Source of the DNA: Methanobacterium formicicum DSM 3637
GTDB lineage: Archaea > Methanobacteriota > Methanobacteria > Methanobacteriales > Methanobacteriaceae
Direction: 5' to 3'
DNA length: 64,000 nt
Assembly (NCBI RefSeq): GCF_000302455.1
Contig: NZ_AMPO01000011.1
Span: 47,174-111,173, forward strand
Shown here: positions 1 through 9,938 of the stretch, piece after piece
Layout of the letters: every line of letters begins with the position of its first letter
Position numbering within the stretch: the first letter of the stretch is position 1
Notes under the pieces: model-generated
Seen by the model: the letters and a program-made list of their open reading frames with translations, nothing else
What the model was told of the DNA's origin: nothing
Databases searched by the model: none
Made by a program: the position numbers and the translations under genes

Positions 1-780
1 CTTCTCCAGCATGAAATCCAGGGCTTCTTTGTGGTCCAGTTTGCGGAAAGGAGGATTTGTCGGGTCCCGTTCCAGGAGAACTACAGTTTTCAGGGTACTT
101 GTTTCCCTGACTCTTCCCTTAAAAAGGGTGTTAACATCAGCAATACCCCTACCCCGGTTATCCAGCTGGACCTGGTTAACCTCCTGGGAGAATCCCTTCC
201 AGACCTGAGCTAAATCATCACGTATGTATGAATTCTTTTCAGAGGAATAGACAACTGCTGCATTGTTGAAGAGTCTGGTGAAGAACCAGTCATCGGATAT
301 GTAATTGAAATCATCGTACTGGAGCAGTCCATAGGTTAAGGTGGTTTTACCTGTCCCAGGGGGTCCGATAATGGCCATGGCATGTCCATCGTAATCAACT
401 GCCGATCCATGGGTGGAGTAACGCCGGTGCTCAGAATGGTATTCTTCAAAAAAATCGGAAATCGTGGCCAGGGCTATGCTTTTAATCCAGCCATAATAAT
501 CACAGTTTTTAACAATACATGTTTTGGAAACAGGTTCATACAGGACCTGCAGTTTTCCACCATCTTCGGTTGAGAAGATCTTGGCATGGGGGCGGATATC
601 CTCATTCATGAACTTGAAGTTATCTTCCCATTCCTCTTTAAACTCCTCATTGTCAGTTAAAAGTTTAACACAGGCACCGTGGATGTTGGCCTTTCTTTCG
701 AACTTAACCTTACTTTTAAGTTCATTTAATAGCTCATCCTTGTCAGAAGGTGTTATCAGTTCCACATTGTATGTTGACAT
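1..780 (-). CDS. HPr-kinase-like P-loop ATPase (partial, C-terminus beyond window)
   Basis: The minus strand is open from the ATG at 780 to the left edge, so about 260 residues are visible and the C-terminus is missing. A Walker A motif (GPPGTGKTT) lies near residue 140. It is preceded by a STHGSAV stretch and followed by ISDDWFF, an arrangement that resembles the HPr kinase/phosphorylase P-loop core, in which an Asp pair follows the P-loop. The N-terminal half is not recognised. The substrate is unknown; methanogens generally lack the HPr carbon-control system, so a different phosphoryl target is likely. It reads in the same direction as the two aromatic-precursor genes, 190 bases downstream of them. 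The fold call is moderately sure; the function is open. Confidence 0.7.
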   Translation of the reverse strand, partial: MSTYNVELITPSDKDELLNELKSKVKFERKANIHGACVKLLTDNEEFKEEWEDNFKFMNEDIRPHAKIFSTEDGGKLQVLYEPVSKTCIVKNCDYYGWIKSIALATISDFFEEYHSEHRRYSTHGSAVDYDGHAMAIIGPPGTGKTTLTYGLLQYDDFNYISDDWFFTRLFNNAAVVYSSEKNSYIRDDLAQVWKGFSQEVNQVQLDNRGRGIADVNTLFKGRVRETSTLKTVVLLERDPTNPPFRKLDHKEALDFMLEK

Positions 781-968
781 TCCATTAACCCCTTTTATAA
801 TATTAAATTCCATGTGAATTTATATTATATTTTGTTCAAGCTGGTTGATAAAAATAGTTAGGGATCATAGAGGGATACAGAAAGTAAAAAAAATGATTAC
901 CAGAAAAATTAATCCTAAAAAAATAATAATTTTGAGATAAATTTAAGATTTATCCCTTGATTTAACAA

Positions 969-2093
969 TTATTTCTCAATAATAGTCTCTTCAATGGCCA
1001 TCCCAAAGTGCCGGGCATTGGGGTCCAGGTAGATCATTATCTTATCCCCTACTTTCAGTTCTGCCACGGAAGTGGGTTTACCGTCTTCTGTAACCAGGCG
1101 GATTGTTTCTGCATTTTGAAGAAGGGTTCTAAGAACCACTTCATCGTATTCTGCTTCCACCAGCATCAACGGACGTTTTTCTATTTTAACCCGTCCCACT
1201 ATGGCTACTTTACTTTTACCATTCTGGTCCACGGTTAGGACTTCGTCTCCGGTTTCCAGTTCTGATAGGTACTTGGTCCTGTTTCCAGGGGTCATGACGT
1301 AGGCATGCACTGGTCCTGCGTTAACCCGGAAGGGTCGTGAGGCAACGTATTCGCTTTCCATGGACTCACTGTGCACCAGGAACAGTCCCTGGGAGTAGGA
1401 TCCCACCAGCATCCCTTCTCCTAACTGCATCATGGAGCAGGTGTCCACACAGACCCGGTCTCCAATACCCACTGGTTCCACCTTGGTGATGGTGGCTGGT
1501 TTCAACTGGTAATCTTCACTCTGTATTTTCTCCATTAACTCGGCTACCTTTTTTATCTGGCTGATTTCATGGGGACATAGCAGTATACCATCGGTTCCGT
1601 GTTCCATTGTTTCCAGGGCCAGTTTTGCCTCATCATAGTCTGCTACTGCTGCTATGATCTTAACCTTTTCATCCTGTAATCCTGCAATAAGGTTCTCCAG
1701 GGGTATGACTTTCCAGTCACGGCCCATTAGGATGAGGTAATCTGCTTCTTTTCCCAGTGTGGCAGCCAGTTCTTCGTGTTTTTTACTGAGGATTTCAACG
1801 TAGGCTGCTACCTTTTTATCCCTTCGTTTCAATCTCTTCACTGCAGCCAGGTCCTTGGATTTGGAAAGATCATCAGGTATGATGAGGGTGCCATCTCCTT
1901 CACTGTTTCGACCCACCAGCACCACATCGGCACTTTCTATATCTGAGATGAGCTTTACATTACCCAGTTTGCGGATGTTTTCCACATCGCTGAAGTCAAC
2001 GATATGATCCATCCCTGATTCTAGTCCAGTGGTAATGAATTGTTTTTTCTTATCCCATACATTACCTTCGGCCATTATCCATGCAAATTTCAT
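969..2093 (-). CDS. 3-dehydroquinate synthase II (archaeal AroB')
   Basis: The 374-residue protein matches the archaeal DHQ synthase II family in full length, with the typical start MKFAWIMAEG and the conserved EPVGIGDRVCVDTCSMM and GEGMLVGSYSQG stretches in the middle. It converts ADH, the product of the gene just upstream, into 3-dehydroquinate in an NAD-dependent oxidative deamination and cyclisation. This replaces the DAHP route to aromatic amino acids. It is cytosolic. It follows the ADH synthase gene on the same strand with a 91-base spacer that holds a perfect 20-bp palindrome. The two genes form the usual methanogen pair for the first two steps of the pathway. Confidence 0.95.
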   Translation of the reverse strand: MKFAWIMAEGNVWDKKKQFITTGLESGMDHIVDFSDVENIRKLGNVKLISDIESADVVLVGRNSEGDGTLIIPDDLSKSKDLAAVKRLKRRDKKVAAYVEILSKKHEELAATLGKEADYLILMGRDWKVIPLENLIAGLQDEKVKIIAAVADYDEAKLALETMEHGTDGILLCPHEISQIKKVAELMEKIQSEDYQLKPATITKVEPVGIGDRVCVDTCSMMQLGEGMLVGSYSQGLFLVHSESMESEYVASRPFRVNAGPVHAYVMTPGNRTKYLSELETGDEVLTVDQNGKSKVAIVGRVKIEKRPLMLVEAEYDEVVLRTLLQNAETIRLVTEDGKPTSVAELKVGDKIMIYLDPNARHFGMAIEETIIEK

Positions 2094-2132
2094 AGCTTAA
2101 CCTTCTAATGGATTATCTTATTTATTAGTGGA

Positions 2133-2152
2133 TTATAATCCTAGGATTATAA
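2133..2152. promoter_or_regulatory. perfect 20-bp palindrome ahead of DHQ synthase II
   Basis: TTATAATCCTAGGATTATAA reads identically on both strands. It lies 40 bases upstream of the DHQ synthase II start, in the spacer after the ADH synthase stop. Each half contains a TATA-like TTATAA. It could be an operator over an internal promoter. As a hairpin it would have no loop, and a terminator is less likely because the run of A that follows it on the plus strand lies upstream of it in the direction of transcription. Confidence 0.5.
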
Positions 2153-2184
2153 AAAAATTTAATGAATTAAATATTTTAGTGGAT

Positions 2185-2995
<811 letters not shown>

Positions 2996-2996
2996 C

Positions 2997-3155
<159 letters not shown>

Positions 3156-3196
3156 AATCAACCCTTTTTCGATTTTCTTAAACCACCCTAAACAAA

Positions 3197-4384
3197 GTGA
3201 CTCTTATGAATAAAGAAGATGAAACTCTAATAAAAACTTTTTTCAGTAGTAACAGTTATTCTGAAAACACGAGAATTTTATATGAATTGGCCCTTCGAAG
3301 ATACAGTGAATTTCATGGTCTTAACCTTGAAGAATTAATCGAAGAAGCTGAGAATGAAGAAGAACAGGGCGTAAGGAAACGAAGAAGAAGAATTAAATCC
3401 AGAGTAACCGCATTCAAAGTACAACTTGAAGATGAAGAAAAAAAATCACGCAGCACAGTGAAAAATTATATCAGTGCAATCAGAACCTTCTATGATTTTA
3501 ATGACATAACCCCACCTAAAATAAAATTTCCAAAAGGATCATCATGCCTGGACAAAAACTATGGTCGTCTACTAAAAAGAGAAGACATCCGAAAAATGTG
3601 TGATGCAGGCAGTACCAGGGCCAGGGCAGTGATATACACTTTAGCCCTGACAGGTTTGAGCCAGGCAGAAATGCGAAACATCACAATATCACAGCTACTC
3701 ATAGCAGCAGGTCAAGTACTGGGACAAGAGTTTAACACGGTTGAAGAATTAATCAACCTGGAAAACAGGTTGAATGATGAAATACTCACCCTCCACATTA
3801 CCAGGGAAAAAGTTCACCACCGCTATTTCACATTCCTCCCACCAGAAGCCACAAGACAAATACTAGCATACCTCCGGGAAAGAATCAGCATCCCAGGTGG
3901 GAAACTTCACCCTTCAAATCCAAAAACACAAGGGAAACTATTCCTCAGTGTAAGTGGCGAACCCATGTCAGTATATGCTGCCAGAACACTCATAATCCGA
4001 TGTGGCCGAAATGCAGGATTCAAAACTTCAGAAGAAATGGAATACAGTTACTGGCGAGGTCACGCTCTCAGAAAATACTTCATATCAACAATTAAAAATA
4101 AAACAGGAGACAGTGAACTAGCAGAATGGTTAGCAGGTCACAAACCAGAATACACAGATGAAACATACTGGTACAAAGATGAAGAAGACATCAAAGAAAG
4201 ATACTTAATCGCCCTGAAATTCCTGAGTATTGATGAAGCCCGCGTCAAAACAATGGAAAGCCCAGAATACAAAGAAGTCATGAAACACCTATCAGGTGTA
4301 GGATGGGTCCTAGAGTTACTCGATGATGATCCGCAATTCCAGGAAGAAGCTAAAAAAGCATGGAAAAGAAGGAAAAAAGATTAA
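3197..4384 (+). CDS. tyrosine recombinase/integrase (archaeal type)
   Basis: The 395-residue protein has an N-terminal SAM-like DNA-binding part (residues ~10-110, with a basic KRRRRIK patch) and a C-terminal catalytic domain. Visible catalytic positions are Lys205 in the beta-hairpin, His289-x-x-Arg292, His315 and Tyr324, nine residues after His315. The usual first Arg of a TGLR motif is Ser155 here (TGLSQAEMRN), which is unusual. It starts at GTG 3197; an in-frame ATG at 3206 is possible, and neither has a clear ribosome site. The gene points at the 3' end of the methyltransferase, 8 bases away, and a second copy of that 3' end lies behind it. No other element genes sit between the repeats, so this is either a stripped remnant or a solo-integrase element. 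Confidence 0.88.
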   Translation: MTLMNKEDETLIKTFFSSNSYSENTRILYELALRRYSEFHGLNLEELIEEAENEEEQGVRKRRRRIKSRVTAFKVQLEDEEKKSRSTVKNYISAIRTFYDFNDITPPKIKFPKGSSCLDKNYGRLLKREDIRKMCDAGSTRARAVIYTLALTGLSQAEMRNITISQLLIAAGQVLGQEFNTVEELINLENRLNDEILTLHITREKVHHRYFTFLPPEATRQILAYLRERISIPGGKLHPSNPKTQGKLFLSVSGEPMSVYAARTLIIRCGRNAGFKTSEEMEYSYWRGHALRKYFISTIKNKTGDSELAEWLAGHKPEYTDETYWYKDEEDIKERYLIALKFLSIDEARVKTMESPEYKEVMKHLSGVGWVLELLDDDPQFQEEAKKAWKRRKKD

Positions 4385-4392
4385 TTTTTTTA

Positions 4393-4932
4393 TTATACCT
4401 TCGGAGAATATAATTTCAATTCTTTTAATCTCTTAGGCACACCATCATCCCTACAAGACTCCAACCACCCCTCTTCAGATCTGATAAATTCAGAAGTAGA
4501 TGTGGAATGAATGAAATCCAAAAGCCCCCTGTTCCTGATGATAGTATCACGGGGTTTTAAAGTAGAAGACCAAATATAAAATACTTTAAAAGTAGTGTCA
4601 GGATGATAACCTCCACCAAGATCCACAGAAAGAACGTCACAACCCCCTAATTCATTGACCTTTTTAGCCACTTCTTCTAAGGTTTCATGAAGACGCACAT
4701 CACTCTGGATAAATTCAATAGAGGTTCCAACTTCTTTATTTAACTCTTCTAATTTTTCTATAGACTCAGTGCCTTTATCCAAAGCTATTATTTTACCTTT
4801 AGGTGCCAGTTGGGATATTATGCGGGTGGAATTACCCACATGGCAGCCCAGTTCCACCACTACATCATCTTCCTGGATGATTTCTTTTAGAACCTGTCTG
4901 TAAACTTTGATATCATATACAACATTGATCAT
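4393..4932 (-). CDS. class I SAM-dependent methyltransferase-like protein
   Basis: The 179-residue protein has a Rossmann-type motif I (VVELGCHVGNST, near residues 25-37), a motif II acidic residue (IIALDKG) and a motif III-like FIQSDVRL. These are the landmarks of a class I SAM-binding fold. It is short and lacks an obvious substrate domain, so the methyl acceptor is unknown. Its 3' end is duplicated at 2997-3155 and it converges on the integrase gene with an 8-base gap, so it appears to be the target gene of a past integration event that restored its reading frame. The encoded C-terminus looks complete. Confidence 0.8.
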   Translation of the reverse strand: MINVVYDIKVYRQVLKEIIQEDDVVVELGCHVGNSTRIISQLAPKGKIIALDKGTESIEKLEELNKEVGTSIEFIQSDVRLHETLEEVAKKVNELGGCDVLSVDLGGGYHPDTTFKVFYIWSSTLKPRDTIIRNRGLLDFIHSTSTSEFIRSEEGWLESCRDDGVPKRLKELKLYSPKV

Positions 4933-5128
4933 GTTAATCTTCCTGGTGATTATTATGGTAGTATGATGATTTAAGGGTAATTTTTGATATTTTTATAAAA
5001 AAATATCTATAAACTCATAGAAGATTAATGTGGCCAGATGGGATATAAGATATGAGGATTATAAATTTTGAACTAGTAACATATCTGTGAGTAACAGATG
5101 TTTTTTGTTATTTTTAGGGGGAGTTATT

Positions 5129-5962
5129 TTGGGAAAAAAGAATGAGCCTATTAAAGCCAATGAAATAGAAGAACACCTTAAAACTAATTTTGATGATTTT
5201 TACCAAGTATTTCTTCAGAATATGATTTCTTCAATACCTGCACCATTTGGACCATTTTTTAGTGCCATATTCAGTACAGTGATATGTCCTGCACCAATTA
5301 CTGATAAAATTAGTCGATTATTAATCCAATTTGGAAATGATATTGAGGAATTACAAGAAAATGGATTAGTTGATATTGAAGAATTAATAAAGGATCCAAT
5401 ATTTACTTCTGAACTATTATATGCGATTCAAATTGCTATGCGTAACACTCAAAAAGAACATCATAAAGCTTTACAATATGCTCTCCTAAACTCCGCATTA
5501 TCTAATCCCCCTGACCAAGATATCAGAAAAATGTTTTTCAATTACATTGATTCATTCAATTCGACTCACTTTAAACTATTAAAATTTTTCCACGAACAAC
5601 AAAAAACCTCGGAATGGGTTGATGAATTAGTTGAAACTTTCTGTCATGATGATTCTTTCTATAATAAAGTGGGTGAGCAATGTCAACCCTCAGATCATGG
5701 TGCAATGAAAACAATGAAATTTGCTTTTGGGGATGTTCTAAAGTACGAATTTCTCAATCAATATAATGATGACGAAATTGAGCTTTTATTTTTATTATTT
5801 AATCAAAGCATCAAAGACATTAACTCTAATTATATGATAGGTTTAAGTCCTGAACAGCCTATGTATGTTTTGGTAGGAGAATCAGGTAATATAGGTCCTC
5901 GTTTAGAAAAACCCGGAAAATTATTTATGAATTTTATAACATCTCCTTTAGATTTTGAATAA
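5129..5962 (+). CDS. uncharacterised protein, AT-rich orphan gene
   Basis: The protein is about 277 residues from a TTG at 5129, which follows the ribosome site AGGGGGAG by six bases; an ATG at 5087 would add 14 hydrophobic residues but has no such site. No catalytic motif is recognised. Residues ~25-60 are hydrophobic and rich in Pro, Phe and Ile. Residues ~100-160 form a helical stretch with DQDIRKMFFNYIDSFN and HFKLLKFFHEQ. Codons are markedly AT-rich compared with the flanking core genes, and the gene stands alone between the integration scar and a degraded region, so recent acquisition is plausible. Function is unknown. Confidence 0.65.
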   Translation: MGKKNEPIKANEIEEHLKTNFDDFYQVFLQNMISSIPAPFGPFFSAIFSTVICPAPITDKISRLLIQFGNDIEELQENGLVDIEELIKDPIFTSELLYAIQIAMRNTQKEHHKALQYALLNSALSNPPDQDIRKMFFNYIDSFNSTHFKLLKFFHEQQKTSEWVDELVETFCHDDSFYNKVGEQCQPSDHGAMKTMKFAFGDVLKYEFLNQYNDDEIELLFLLFNQSIKDINSNYMIGLSPEQPMYVLVGESGNIGPRLEKPGKLFMNFITSPLDFE

Positions 5963-6396
5963 TTAATTTTTTTAACATTTATTTCCATTTTTTAAAATTT
6001 AGCGAACACTATGGGGAAAAGTATGGTAAAATAACAAGCGAAGGTTGGTGATGTGTCATCTAATCATGGGTGGATTGCCAGAAAATTAATGAAGCTGATT
6101 ACATGATGGAAATTTCGATGCAGAATGTCTATTCAATAACAAATAGTTCTTTGTAAACGCTCCAATTGTATGACTGTTTAATTGACTTATGAGATCAATA
6201 TGAATCAGTCCTTTGATCATTGCTGCTTTTTTAGGTACTCTTATCCGCTTAATCTTGATCCATCAACTCCTATTGATAATATGCCCAATTTTTCTTAAAG
6301 ATAGGAAAATCTAACGAATCTGAGTTGTAACCAACAACTATGCATATTTCGGTTTATAATCAAATTTAAAGAATCTTAATGATAAAGGGGTATGTT
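5963..6396. other. degraded spacer with possible gene remnant
   Basis: No open frame of useful length lies here. On the minus strand, around 6130-6300, short frames separated by stops and shifts read as peptide-like stretches (KLGILSIGVDGSRLSG, then VPKKAAMIKGLIHIDLISQ). This may be a decayed gene, perhaps from a mobile element, but no family can be named. Confidence 0.3.
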
Positions 6397-7814
6397 TCAA
6401 ATTCTTTCCCTATATTCCGCCTCTTTAAAACTAATTTTATACTGTGTCCCCTGTTCAATATCCAGTTCCAGTTCACCATCAAGCTGATTGGTTAAAGTCT
6501 GTATCAGTTGCATGCCCAGTGATTTATTTTCCAGGTAATCATTTTCTGTTAATCCTATCCCATTATCACTGATTGTCAGATGGAGAGTATCATCCATAAA
6601 TTCAAGGCATATCCTGATTTCTCCTTCTCCATCTGGAAATGCATACTTTAGACTGTTGGTTATAACTTCACACAGTATCAATCCGCAGGGCAGGACTGTT
6701 TCTAGGTTCAGTTTTATATCACTTATTTCTGTTACCAGGGTTATCTGGTCTTTTCTAATACCATATGAGTAAAATAAATTGCTAACCAGTTTCAGAATAT
6801 AATCCCGTATACTTATCTGGGTTAAATCCCCTGACTGGTAAAGCTGTTCATGAACCATGGCCATTGATTGGATCCTGGTCTGACTTTCATGAAAAGCTTC
6901 AATGGCTTTGGGGTCTTGGATAAAGGATGATTGAAGGTTCAGGAGGCTGCTTATAATTTGCATGTTGTTTTTTACCCGGTGATGGATTTCACGCAGCAGT
7001 ATTTCCTTTTCCATTAAAGAATTTTTAAGTTCCTTTTCAGCCATTTTCAGGGTGGTTAAATTATGGCCTGTGCCCTGGTATCCTATTATTTTTTCATCAA
7101 TTTTTATGGGGGTTAGGTATATTTCAAACCACTGTGTGTTCCCATTTTTATCAATTAATTTAGGGGTTACTGGTCCTGAGTGGTTTAGGTTAATGATCTT
7201 CCTTACACTTTTTTTAAGGTTTTCCGGGTTATCTTCTGGGCGAATTTTTCCTATGCCATTTATCCAGACCTCTTTGTATTGATCAAAGTGAGGTCCTACA
7301 GTTTTTATTGCAGCCTCATTGAGTTCTACAAGTTCCATATCATGGTTTAATAAAATTCTATAATCTGGATTCGAGTTAAAAAGAGTCTTGTATTTTTCTT
7401 CACTTTCTTTCAGGAGCTGTTCTGTTTCTTCGTATTTGGTGATATCGTGTATCAACGTAAGAATTAATGGTTGCCCCTGGGAATACACCAGGGAACTTTG
7501 AGCACTAATGTATATTCTCTTCCATTTTTAAGTGTTAAAGTACCATAATAAGTTGAGATTGGCATATTTAAGTTCAATTCGTCCCAAATCTTCTTTAAAG
7601 TTATTTTTGATCCGGTATTAAATTTAATGTTTGATATATTCTCATTTAGAAGTTCTTTTTTTGAGTATCCAGTGATTTCACAATATTTACGACTTGCATC
7701 TACAATTTTCCCATTGTAATCTGCAATTATAATAGCTTCTGGTGAATTTTCAATTTTAAACTCATATTTTGCAATGTTTACATCTAGATCGCTTTCATTC
7801 CAAACCTTTTCCAT
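6397..7814 (-). pseudogene. PAS/PAS sensor histidine kinase, HisKA_2 type, split by a frameshift
   Basis: Two overlapping minus-strand frames together make one kinase of about 460 residues. The first (7464-7814) holds a PAS domain (NSPEAIIIADYNGKIVDAS). The second (6397-7488) continues with the end of that domain (SSLVYSQGQPLILTLIHDIT), a second PAS domain, a HisKA_2 dimerisation region with the phospho-acceptor box REIHHRVKNNMQ, and a HATPase domain (NSLKYAFPDG, SDNGIGL). A one-base shift near 7485-7510 breaks the frame. It has no membrane segments, so it would act in the cytosol. It is divergent from the response regulator at 8046, its likely partner. It is either a real pseudogene or a sequence error. 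Confidence 0.85.
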
Positions 7815-7925
7815 ACGCTCACTATCTCTTTTAGTTATACAATGTTTTATTATGATAAAATAGGCTTATTTTGCATCGTGATCATTACAAAATGTGGTCA
7901 CATAGATTTAAAACGTAGCATTGAT

Positions 7926-7947
7926 TTTTGTGACTGTAATCACAAAA
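7926..7947. promoter_or_regulatory. inverted repeat, candidate operator between divergent signalling genes
   Basis: The arms TTTTGTGA and TCACAAAA are perfect inverted repeats separated by CTGTAA. The site lies 112 bases before the split kinase start and 99 bases before the response regulator start. A related imperfect pair (GTGATCA and TGGTCAC) lies about 50 bases to the left. This is a good candidate protein-binding site for the shared control region. Confidence 0.5.
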
Positions 7948-7992
7948 TATGTAGTTAATCACTATAATTTTTTTAAATTTTTTGAGGGAAAG

Positions 7993-8002
7993 TATTATAT
8001 AT
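7993..8002 (+). promoter_or_regulatory. TATA box for response regulator gene
   Basis: An AT-rich TATTATATAT element sits about 45 bases before the GTG start at 8046. That spacing allows a transcription start about 25 bases downstream, leaving a short leader with the ribosome site AAAGGGGG. Confidence 0.45.
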
Positions 8003-8045
8003 TGTTATAATAAATCATAAAAAATACATAAAGGGGGCATTGTGA

Positions 8046-8798
8046 GTGAGCACAACTAAAATTATTGTTGTTGAAGATGAAAGCATAGAAGCGTTGGATA
8101 TCAAAAATACACTGGAATCATTCGGTTACCAGGTTCCCTACATTGCTTCAAGGGGAGATGAGGCAGTGGCCAGGGCTCAGGAAATCAAACCGGATCTGGT
8201 TTTAATGGATATTATTTTAAAAGGGGATCTTACTGGTATTGAAGCTGCTTCTGAGATTAAAAAATTGGACATTCCTTTTATTTATTTAACCGCCCACTCC
8301 AATGAAAAAACAGTGGAAAAGGCTAAACTTACCGAACCCTACGGCTATTTACTGAAACCTTTCAATTCCAATGACCTCAAGCACACCATCGAACTTGCAC
8401 TCCACAAACATAGGATGGAAAATAAGTTAAAAGAAAGTGAAAACAGGTACCGTTTACTTGTAGAATCACAAAAAGACTTTATAGTTGAAACTGATGCTAA
8501 AGGCAGGTTTACATTTGTAAATCCAAGTTTTTGCGAACGCCTGGGTATCACTGAAGACGAGATACTGGGAAAAAGTTTACTAGGATTTGTGGATGAAAAA
8601 TACCATGAAAGAACTGTAAAATCTTTCCGCTCTTCATTTTCCAAACCTCCTTTCACTGGTAACCATGAAGTTTGCATACAAACTAAGAATGGAAACTGCT
8701 GGGTTTCATGGTCTGGCCAACCAGTTCTGGATGATGAACAAAATCTGATTAAAATATTTGCAATAGGCCGAGATATTACTCAGCAGAAAAAATTGTAA
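8046..8798 (+). CDS. response regulator with C-terminal PAS domain
   Basis: The 250-residue protein has an N-terminal receiver domain (residues ~4-120) with acidic pocket residues Glu10-Asp11, phospho-acceptor Asp55 (LVLMDIIL), Thr in IYLTAHS and Lys in YLLKPF. A PAS domain follows (residues ~130-245, LVESQKDFIVETDAKG to IGRDITQ). There is no DNA-binding output domain, so it probably relays a signal through protein contacts, as is common in methanogens. The GTG start at 8046 follows AAAGGGGG. It is divergently arranged with the split HisKA_2 kinase, and the spacer between them carries an inverted repeat. Confidence 0.92.
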   Translation: MSTTKIIVVEDESIEALDIKNTLESFGYQVPYIASRGDEAVARAQEIKPDLVLMDIILKGDLTGIEAASEIKKLDIPFIYLTAHSNEKTVEKAKLTEPYGYLLKPFNSNDLKHTIELALHKHRMENKLKESENRYRLLVESQKDFIVETDAKGRFTFVNPSFCERLGITEDEILGKSLLGFVDEKYHERTVKSFRSSFSKPPFTGNHEVCIQTKNGNCWVSWSGQPVLDDEQNLIKIFAIGRDITQQKKL

Positions 8799-8925
8799 TT
8801 TTTCTGTTGAAAAAAAATACTTAAAAAAAATACTTTTGATATATAAATTAATCAATCCCTAATTTTCTCTTTTTATTATGGGTTGATTATATTCTTAAAT
8901 CTTTATTAGGGGTTTAAAATCATTA

Positions 8926-9585
8926 TTAGGGGATCATTGCGTTCTTAAATCTTTCAAATCCTATTCTTTCAATGAATCTTCCTAAACGTTTGGACTTTTC
9001 ATTTTCCTGATAGTAATTAATGATTTTTCCTATAAATTCTACGGCTTCCTCGTCTGTTAAGTTTTTGGCTACAAGTTGTCCAATCATGGGTTTTATGCCT
9101 GCAGTTCCACCCACATACAGATTCCATCCTTTCCTGTAACCAATGAGTCCAATATCCTTTACTCGGGATTCTGCACAAGAATTTGGACATCCGGATACTC
9201 CAATTTTTATCTTATTGGGCATTTCCATTCCCTGGAACTTTTCATCAATTGCAATTCCCATCTTTATAGAATCCTGCTCTGCCCGTTTGCAGTGGGTGGT
9301 ACCTGGACAGAATTTGGTGGACCTTACCCGTTTTCCAATAAATCCTCCGGGTTTCATGTCCAGATCTTCCCATATCCGGTCAATATCCTCAAATTTAATT
9401 CCAATAATGGCTATGCGCTGGTTGGAAGTTACCTTAAGAGTTTTAGCATTATATTTTTCGGCAATATTGGCTATTTTTATTAGTGTGGCCGGGTCTACCA
9501 GACCGCCGGGAATATAAGGAATTATTGCATAGGTTTCCAAGTCTTTCTGGATTACAGCACCCTTTTCTGGAATATTTTCTGACAT
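8926..9585 (-). CDS. small siroheme sulfite/nitrite reductase-like protein (Dsr-LP)
   Basis: The 219-residue protein has one ferredoxin-like nitrite/sulfite reductase half-domain at the N-terminus (GGLVDPATLIKIANIAEKY) and one 4Fe-4S/siroheme domain with Cys motifs CPGTTHC and CPNSC. It is much shorter than assimilatory reductases and lacks the extra ferredoxin or F420 domains of Fsr, which fits the small Dsr-like protein group of methanogens. The physiological substrate of that group is unclear; sulfite detoxification or a biosynthetic role is possible. The gene stands alone, and a perfect inverted repeat lies about 57 bases upstream. Confidence 0.85.
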   Translation of the reverse strand: MSENIPEKGAVIQKDLETYAIIPYIPGGLVDPATLIKIANIAEKYNAKTLKVTSNQRIAIIGIKFEDIDRIWEDLDMKPGGFIGKRVRSTKFCPGTTHCKRAEQDSIKMGIAIDEKFQGMEMPNKIKIGVSGCPNSCAESRVKDIGLIGYRKGWNLYVGGTAGIKPMIGQLVAKNLTDEEAVEFIGKIINYYQENEKSKRLGRFIERIGFERFKNAMIP

Positions 9586-9938
9586 TTTTACCCTCCGTAC
9601 CCATCCATTTTTTTTAATGAAAGTTACACATGTACTGATTTATTTGTTAAATTATAACAAATTAATTATAAAATTCGAGCTTTTCTTATTTTAAGGTTAT
9701 CTCCTTATTTCAGGTTATTTTCTTACTCTTTTTGGTGTAATTTGTAATTTAATATGTAAATTTAATTTCAATTGGACCAATCAGTGTCACAAAATAAATG
9801 AGCAAAATATTTTTTTAACAGTTTTAACCTAATAGAAATGTGCATTTGATTTACTGGATTAAAGATGTGCATTAATTGACTGGATTGCATTAATTTATTT
9901 GGAATAAAAATTCACCGAAAAATATGGAGGACAAACCC
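9586..9938. other. divergent spacer between Dsr-like gene and ppcA
   Basis: This AT-rich spacer holds the inverted repeat at 9642-9662. It also holds a pair of direct repeats just before ppcA (TGTGCATTTGATTTACTGG at ~9839 and TGTGCATTAATTGACTGG at ~9867). No gene is visible. Confidence 0.5.
9642..9662. promoter_or_regulatory. inverted repeat upstream of Dsr-like gene
   Basis: Perfect 8-base arms ATTTGTTA and TAACAAAT are separated by AATTA. The site lies 57-77 bases upstream of the Dsr-like start at 9585, in a spacer shared with ppcA on the other side. The position fits an operator near the minus-strand promoter. Confidence 0.45.

Noticed and set aside
6130..6300. Named transposase remnant
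   Set aside because: Peptide-like pieces can be read on the minus strand, but no transposase family motif is clear, so it is recorded only as a possible decayed gene.
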